Below the pieces are notes generated by a model. That model ran no database searches, was not told where the DNA came from, and saw only the letters and a program-made list of their open reading frames with translations. DNA of 11,144 nucleotides from Actinomycetes bacterium (lineage in GTDB: Bacteria; Actinomycetota; Acidimicrobiia; Acidimicrobiales; RAAP-2): assembly GCA_021850345.1 (NCBI GenBank), contig JAJZMN010000101.1:1-11144 (forward strand). The letters run 5' to 3'. Of the stretch, positions 6,978 to 11,144 are shown piece after piece; the first letter of the stretch is position 1, and each line of letters opens with the position of its first letter. A program made the translations under genes and the position numbers.

Positions 6978-7631
6978 TCAGATCCCGGCCAGCTTCAAGG
7001 TGGTGTGCGCCCGGTGCCGGATACTGAGGGTCACGCAGACCGCCGTGAAGGCTTCGATGGCCGAGGCCTGGCTCAAGCTGCCCGCGTCGAGCGGCCGGAG
7101 CCCCTCGATCCTCTCGACGAGCGACATGGTCTCCGCGGTCGCCTCCGGATCGTCCGCGCACACCAGCACGTCGGCGAGGAGACCCGAGTCGAGGTCGGCC
7201 ATCTCGCGGGCGGGGAGATGGTGGAGGGCGGCGGCGACCTTCGTGCGCGGGAGCGCGGCCTGCACCGCGGCGGCGATGGACCCGCGGGGGTGGACCAGGG
7301 GCAGCGCCTCCCGGCCCTGACGCACCAGCGCGTTCGCCATCGAGACGAGGACCTTGCCCACCAGTCGCTCTTCGAGCTCGGACACGGTCTGCACCGCGCC
7401 GTCCCAGGGGGTGGCGAGCACGACGAGCTTCGCTCCGGCCGCTTCCTCGTTCGCGAGGCCTTTGATCGTCCCCTGCAACCGCGGGGACCACCGCGCGGTC
7501 ATGCCCTCGACGGCGTCCGCGGCGCGCGCCGGGTCCCTCGAGCCGATCCCGACCGACACGCCCGCGGCCGCAAGGCGCAGCCCCAGCCCCCGACCCGCAG
7601 GCCCCGTTCCTCCGATGATCCCGACGTCCAC
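6978..7631 (-). CDS. npdG: NADPH-dependent F420 reductase (F420H2:NADP+ oxidoreductase)
   Basis: This encodes 217 residues, the typical length for the Fno/NpdG family. It transfers hydride between coenzyme F420 and NADP+ in the cytoplasm. The N-terminal Rossmann motif is GGTGPAGRG (7-15). S31 and R32 after the second strand are placed to bind the 2'-phosphate of NADP. Further family segments are LATPWD (72-77), HHLP (137-140), a DSGLLADVLVCADD region (148-161), and the C-terminal DAGSLSQASAIEAF (182-195) with the final LAGI. I chose the GTG at 7631 because AGAAGG lies 7 nt upstream (7644-7639) and the Rossmann strand begins at once. It is the first gene of the npdG–mshC–thrS–HIT run and is divergent from the fabI-like gene. 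Its presence implies that the organism makes or uses F420. A different NADP-dependent Rossmann oxidoreductase is possible but less likely. Confidence 0.9.
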   Translation of the reverse strand: MDVGIIGGTGPAGRGLGLRLAAAGVSVGIGSRDPARAADAVEGMTARWSPRLQGTIKGLANEEAAGAKLVVLATPWDGAVQTVSELEERLVGKVLVSMANALVRQGREALPLVHPRGSIAAAVQAALPRTKVAAALHHLPAREMADLDSGLLADVLVCADDPEATAETMSLVERIEGLRPLDAGSLSQASAIEAFTAVCVTLSIRHRAHTTLKLAGI

Positions 7632-7677
7632 CTGCCAACCTTCTCACACCGCTCCGTGTTCGTTCCCGATGCGCCCG

Positions 7678-7689
7678 CGCCGTACGGCG
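7678..7689. promoter_or_regulatory. 12-bp perfect palindrome in the npdG/fabI divergent spacer
   Basis: CGCCGTACGGCG is its own reverse complement and lies near the middle of the 102-bp spacer (7632-7733). A half-site copy, TACGGCG, recurs at 7712-7718, just before the -10-like box of the fabI-like gene. It has the look of an operator for a dimeric regulator serving both genes, but no regulator is identified and GC-rich palindromes of this size can arise by chance. Confidence 0.35.
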
Positions 7690-7719
7690 ACACCTCGCTT
7701 CCCCGCCGACATACGGCGC

Positions 7720-7725
7720 TAGCCT
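7720..7725 (+). promoter_or_regulatory. -10-like box for a leaderless fabI transcript
   Basis: TAGCCT fits the TAnnnT pattern and ends 8 nt before the GTG at 7734. Transcription would start at or very near the start codon. This agrees with the lack of any Shine-Dalgarno sequence there. No convincing -35 box was found. Confidence 0.4.
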
Positions 7726-7733
7726 CGCCCGCC

Positions 7734-8516
7734 GTGGGCATCCTGGAAGGCAAGCGGATCCTCGTCACCGGCGTGCTGACCGACGACTCGCTCGGCTTCG
7801 CCGCCGCGCAGTGCGCGATCAGCGAGGGGGCAGAGGTCGTACTGTCGGGATTCGGCCGCGGGCTCTCGCTCACCAAGCGGACCGCGAGGAAGCTCCCCGC
7901 AGAGCCCGACGTGCTCGAGATCGACGCGACGGACGCCGGCCAGCTAGCGGCCGCTGCGGCCGACCTCTCCGCCCGCTGGGGGCGCCTCGACGGCCTTCTC
8001 CACGCGATCGGGTTCGCACCTTCCAACTGCCTCGGCTCGGGGATGTTCGCCGCGGAATGGGACGAGGTCTCGGTGGCGATCCAGGTCTCGGCCTACACGC
8101 TCAAGTCGCTCGTCGCCGCCTTCCTGCCGCTGCTCGAGGTCTCGGGTGCCGACGGGGGCGCCTCGGTGGTGTCGCTCGACTTCGACGCGACCGTCGCCTG
8201 GCCCGCGTACGACTGGATGGGGGTGGCGAAGGCGGCGCTCGAGTCGCTCACCCGCTACCTCGCAAAGGAGCTCGGTCCGAAGGGGGTCCGCGTCAACCTC
8301 GTCGCCGCGGGCCCCGTCCGGACCATGGCGGCGAAGTCGATCCCTGGGTTCTCCACGTTCGAGGACTCCTGGGGCACCCGTGCACCACTCGGCTGGGACG
8401 TCCACGACGCCACGCCCGTCGGCAAGGCGTGCGCCGCCCTCCTCTCGGACTGGTTGCCGATGACCACGGGCGAGATGCTCCACGTCGACGGCGGCGCGCA
8501 CGCCGTCGGCGCCTGA
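7734..8516 (+). CDS. fabI: Enoyl-[acyl-carrier-protein] reductase, FabI/InhA type
   Basis: This encodes 260 residues. It is an SDR-fold enzyme that reduces the trans-2-enoyl-ACP double bond with NAD(P)H, the last step of each FAS-II cycle, in the cytoplasm. It starts GILEGKRILVTG. The nucleotide loop runs to DDSLGFAAA (17-25), and LHAIGFAP (89-96) matches the InhA SIGFMP region. The catalytic pair is Y159 and K166 in YDWMGVAK, the Y-x6-K spacing of the FabI group. RVNLVAAGPVRT (186-197), RAPLGW (216-221) and LLSDWLP (236-242) are also typical. The substrate loop between PVRT and the RAP motif is about 10 residues shorter than in mycobacterial InhA and closer to ordinary FabI, which suggests normal-length rather than very long acyl chains. 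The GTG at 7734 is chosen because homology begins there; it has no ribosome-binding site and is probably leaderless. It ends 19 nt from the convergent DUF4129 gene. Confidence 0.93.
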   Translation: MGILEGKRILVTGVLTDDSLGFAAAQCAISEGAEVVLSGFGRGLSLTKRTARKLPAEPDVLEIDATDAGQLAAAAADLSARWGRLDGLLHAIGFAPSNCLGSGMFAAEWDEVSVAIQVSAYTLKSLVAAFLPLLEVSGADGGASVVSLDFDATVAWPAYDWMGVAKAALESLTRYLAKELGPKGVRVNLVAAGPVRTMAAKSIPGFSTFEDSWGTRAPLGWDVHDATPVGKACAALLSDWLPMTTGEMLHVDGGAHAVGA

Positions 8517-8535
8517 GGGGCAGCGGCTCAGGACC

Positions 8536-10170
8536 TCACGACGGAGGGTCGCGCACGAGGTACAAGCGCGGCCGTGCTTCTGGCTGCGCCGGTTCGGCCG
8601 CCTCGCGCTGGATCGCCCCGAGCGCGTCGACGAGCACGTCGGCATCTGCTGTCGCTCGCTCCGCCAACGGTCCTGATGGCGCGCCGGCGTACCGGACGTC
8701 CTCGTAGGCGGCCGTGAGAGAGGCCAGCGCGCTCGAGCCGAGGCGCTCCATGACGGGAAGCGAGGAAAGCCGGGCCGCGAGCTCCCTCGGCGTCTCGGCG
8801 GGGGCGCGACCCCGGCCGGCGGCTCTCGAAGCCAGGAGGAGCCGCCGGTACGACACGCGCACCGGATCGCCGGGGAGAGGGTCGGAGGTGCTGTCGCGCG
8901 CCTCGTTCAGAACCGGAGCAGGTCGCCGCCGCGGCCTTCTCGCGATCGCGCCGAGCAAGACGACAAGGAGGCGCCGCAACTGCTCGCCGAGATGCGACCA
9001 GGTGAAGACCGACTCCCGCTCGTCGTCCACCACGGCCTCCGGCCGGTGCCGGCGGGCCCAGCGGACGAGCGCCCGGGCGCCGAAGCCGGCGGCGGCGAGC
9101 AGGGCTGCCCCCACGACGCATTCGACGGCGATCCCGAGCGGCGTCGGGTGGGCCGATGTTGCCCTCTTCGGAAGCCGGTGGAGCGACGTCTGCCCCGGCG
9201 TGATCGGCGCCCGGTGTTGCCCGGGATGCACCACGATTCGGGGGAGGTGGCTGAAGACCCAGTCGCCGGCCGCGCCGAGCACGGCGCCGATCGCGCGCAG
9301 GACATGCGTTGCGCCGGGACCGACGACGCTCCCGGCGCCGCCCACGAGCAGTGCCACGAGCGCCACGAGCGCGAGCGGGACGACCAACGTCGCGAGCCAC
9401 GCGCCACTCGACGCGCCGGCCACGCGCCGCAGCACCTGGCGTTCGACGTCGCGCTCCTGCGCCCACGCGGCGGCCGTCACGCCGACGGGGAAGTACACGA
9501 AGAGCAGCCAGGCCGCGGCGCTGGTCGCCTGGTCGAACCTCCCGGAACCCCCCGCCGCCTGATGACCGAAGACGACGACGAACACGATCCCGCCGAGGAC
9601 GAGCGAGGCAGCCGAGTGGCGCAACGTCGGAGGGGAGACGGCGACCCAGGCGCCCCGCAACCACGCGAGCACCGAGACGGCCCATGCCCACCGCACCGCC
9701 CGCACGGCCAGCGCGCCGTGCGCGGGGAGCGCCCAGGGGTGGAGCGCTGCGGCCCACGTCACTCCCGGCGCACTGAGCGAAGCGACCAACCCGGCGCTCA
9801 GTCCTGCGCCCCCCACCACGACGAGCGCCACCGCCGATCGCCGTGCAAGGCGCCACAACGGCGTCTGGCGCGCCAAGGGCGTCCGGCCGCGCACCACCGT
9901 CACGATGACGAGCGCGACGAGGGCGGGCAGCGCGAAGGCGAGGTACGGCAGGTCCACCCTCGGCCGGTGGGGGCCGGCGGACCCGTCGGCGAACGCGCCC
10001 AGCGCGAGCGACACCCACGCCGCCTCCGAGACGACGAGGAGCGCCGCGGCTCCGGCGCTGCCACGACGTCGGGGGGTGACGGCCGCTGCGGGCTGGCCGG
10101 ACACTCCGGGCACTGCGGCCGCTGCGGGCGCCCCGCCCACAGCCCTACTCGGCGAGCTCGAGGACGTCAC
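8536..10170 (-). CDS. Multi-pass membrane protein with C-terminal DUF4129 domain
   Basis: This encodes 544 residues from a GTG at 10170 that overlaps the DUF58 gene by 26 nt; GGAGAG lies just upstream. A second GTG at 10140, directly after the DUF58 stop, would give 534 residues and cannot be excluded. About seven or eight hydrophobic helices can be seen, near 40-60, 74-93, 112-132, 155-171, 186-203, 217-236, 256-277 and 346-367. The segment from about 310 to 345 is polar and may face outward. The cytoplasmic C-terminus holds the DUF4129 pattern: VSYRRLLLASRAAGRGRAPAETP (439-461), RELAARL, then a helix ending in YEDVRYAG (489-496). DUF4129 proteins are usually encoded beside MoxR ATPases and DUF58 proteins, often with a transglutaminase domain; none is seen here. 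The biochemical role is not known. A second long open frame on the same strand is Arg-rich and is a shadow. Confidence 0.8.
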   Translation of the reverse strand: MTSSSSPSRAVGGAPAAAAVPGVSGQPAAAVTPRRRGSAGAAALLVVSEAAWVSLALGAFADGSAGPHRPRVDLPYLAFALPALVALVIVTVVRGRTPLARQTPLWRLARRSAVALVVVGGAGLSAGLVASLSAPGVTWAAALHPWALPAHGALAVRAVRWAWAVSVLAWLRGAWVAVSPPTLRHSAASLVLGGIVFVVVFGHQAAGGSGRFDQATSAAAWLLFVYFPVGVTAAAWAQERDVERQVLRRVAGASSGAWLATLVVPLALVALVALLVGGAGSVVGPGATHVLRAIGAVLGAAGDWVFSHLPRIVVHPGQHRAPITPGQTSLHRLPKRATSAHPTPLGIAVECVVGAALLAAAGFGARALVRWARRHRPEAVVDDERESVFTWSHLGEQLRRLLVVLLGAIARRPRRRPAPVLNEARDSTSDPLPGDPVRVSYRRLLLASRAAGRGRAPAETPRELAARLSSLPVMERLGSSALASLTAAYEDVRYAGAPSGPLAERATADADVLVDALGAIQREAAEPAQPEARPRLYLVRDPPS

Positions 10171-11144
10171 AAGCTCTCCATCCGGGCTCGTAGGCGACCA
10201 CCCAGCGACCGTCGACCGTGCCGGGGGCCGGCCCGAGACCCGACGGCGTCGCGACCCACAGCGCGCGCACCGCGCTCCGGCGTCTGAGGTCCGCCATGGC
10301 CGCGGGCAGCTCTCCGGAGAAGTCGGCGGACACGACGAGCGCGCTCGTGCCCATCCCCAGCCGCGGTCCCTGCTCGACGATGACGCGCTCGAGCGGGACG
10401 GCTCCTGCGGTCGTGACCCTCGCCAGCGCTTCGAGCATCGCCGGCAGCGTGCTGTCTCCGCCTCGAGTCGGGAACGCCACGAGTCGGCTACGCGAGGTGC
10501 CGTTGACGAAGATCCCGACGGGCACGCCGGCGCCCACGAGGTGCGACACGACGCTCGCCGCGACGGACACGACGTACTCGGTCACGTCCGGACCGACGCT
10601 GACCGTCGCCCCCCCCGGAGGAAGCAGGTCGACGAACACGGCGACGCCGAGGGTCGTCGCCGGCTCGTGCACGCGGACGAGCAGGTCGCCGTGGCGCGCG
10701 CTGGCGCGCCAGTCGACGTGGCGGACCGGATCGCCGGGCAGGTACGCGCGGACGCCCAGCACGCGCGTCGGGTCGGGAGCGAGGCTCTGGCGGACGCGCC
10801 GGTCCGGCACCGGGACCCGGGCGGCGACGAGCGAGGAGGCGAGCGGCATCACCTTCGGGTAGACGAGGAGCGAGGTCTCGTTGCGCACCTCCTGTCGTTG
10901 CTCGCGGGTGCCGAGCGGACTCCCCGAGCGCAGCTCCGCCGGGCCGAAGAGGTGCTCGCCGCGCTTGTCGCAGCGGACGACGAGGTGCCGGCGAAGCCGC
11001 TGGTACGGGAGCATCGAAACGACGAACTGGAGCTCTGTCCGCCACCCCGCGGCAACGACCGCCGCCCCCTCCACCCGCAGCGGAGCCGGGACACTCTCGC
11101 GCACGTGCAGCCAGGTGAGCGGGAGCAGCTTGTCGTTCACGAGC
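10145..11144 (-). CDS. DUF58 domain protein, 5' end outside window
   Basis: The frame runs off the right edge, so the start is missing; 332 complete codons are visible before TAG at 10147-10145. An in-frame GTG at 11140 is not the likely start, because the visible N-terminal residues (NDKLLPLTWLHVRESVP) already match the internal strand of DUF58 proteins. About 90-100 residues with two membrane helices would be expected upstream. The DUF58 signature is GVRAYLPGDPVRHVDWRASA, followed by RHGDLLVRVHEP and the hydrophobic strand VAVFVDLLPP. The rest resembles a von Willebrand A-like fold, with VSADFSGEL near the end. The gene overlaps the DUF4129 gene by 26 nt, so the two are co-translated. DUF58 proteins are typical partners of MoxR-type AAA+ ATPases and are thought to help in assembly or maturation of other proteins; the exact role is not established. 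A moxR gene is expected just beyond the right edge. Confidence 0.85.
   Translation of the reverse strand, partial: LVNDKLLPLTWLHVRESVPAPLRVEGAAVVAAGWRTELQFVVSMLPYQRLRRHLVVRCDKRGEHLFGPAELRSGSPLGTREQRQEVRNETSLLVYPKVMPLASSLVAARVPVPDRRVRQSLAPDPTRVLGVRAYLPGDPVRHVDWRASARHGDLLVRVHEPATTLGVAVFVDLLPPGGATVSVGPDVTEYVVSVAASVVSHLVGAGVPVGIFVNGTSRSRLVAFPTRGGDSTLPAMLEALARVTTAGAVPLERVIVEQGPRLGMGTSALVVSADFSGELPAAMADLRRRSAVRALWVATPSGLGPAPGTVDGRWVVAYEPGWRACDVLELAE

Noticed and set aside
8528..10018. 496-codon open frame on the minus strand, out of frame with the DUF4129 gene
   Set aside because: Its product is very rich in Arg, Ala and Gly and has no recognisable domain. The overlapping frame has membrane helices and a DUF4129 pattern.

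Overview
The window is about 11.1 kb of very GC-rich, densely packed bacterial chromosome. It looks actinobacterial. The evidence is a mycothiol-pathway cysteine ligase (MshC), an F420H2:NADP+ oxidoreductase, an InhA/FabI-type enoyl-ACP reductase, frequent GTG starts, and a thrS–HIT pair arranged as in mycobacteria. A deep-branching class such as Acidimicrobiia is possible, but that is inference. No tRNA, rRNA, CRISPR array, transposase, phage gene or integration scar was seen. The content is mostly housekeeping.

Layout. (1) 1-948 (+): 3'-terminal part of a beta-propeller protein, cut by the left edge. (2) 1008-3086 (+): an EF-G paralogue (FusA2/EF-G2 type) with a strong Shine-Dalgarno sequence directly behind a small GC hairpin; its G3 motif reads PGY instead of PGH. 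(3) 3166-7631 (-): a probable operon, in transcription order npdG (F420H2:NADP+ oxidoreductase), mshC (mycothiol ligase), thrS (threonyl-tRNA synthetase) and a HIT-family Ap4A phosphorylase-like gene. npdG and mshC are 1 nt apart, and thrS and the HIT gene 2 nt apart. mshC and thrS are separated by 167 nt holding a candidate internal promoter and three tandem repeats (30, 30 and 36 bp) that can fold into hairpins. (4) 7734-8516 (+): a fabI/inhA-like gene, divergent from npdG across a 102-bp spacer that contains a 12-bp perfect palindrome and a -10-like box placed for a leaderless start. (5) 8536-11144 (-): a DUF58 protein (cut by the right edge) and an overlapping membrane protein with a C-terminal DUF4129 domain, typical partners of MoxR-type AAA+ ATPases.

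How the genes fit together. The central operon links two redox-cofactor systems (F420/NADPH and mycothiol) with threonyl-tRNA charging and probable removal of Ap4A, a by-product of aminoacyl-tRNA synthetases. The fabI-like gene supplies the last reduction of FAS-II elongation and uses reduced nicotinamide, which NpdG could help provide. The DUF58/DUF4129 pair is probably part of a larger cell-envelope or chaperone-type locus beyond the right edge.

No clearly new multi-gene system is visible. The items most worth a second look are the repeat-bearing thrS leader, the altered GTPase centre of the EF-G paralogue, and the palindrome in the npdG/fabI spacer.
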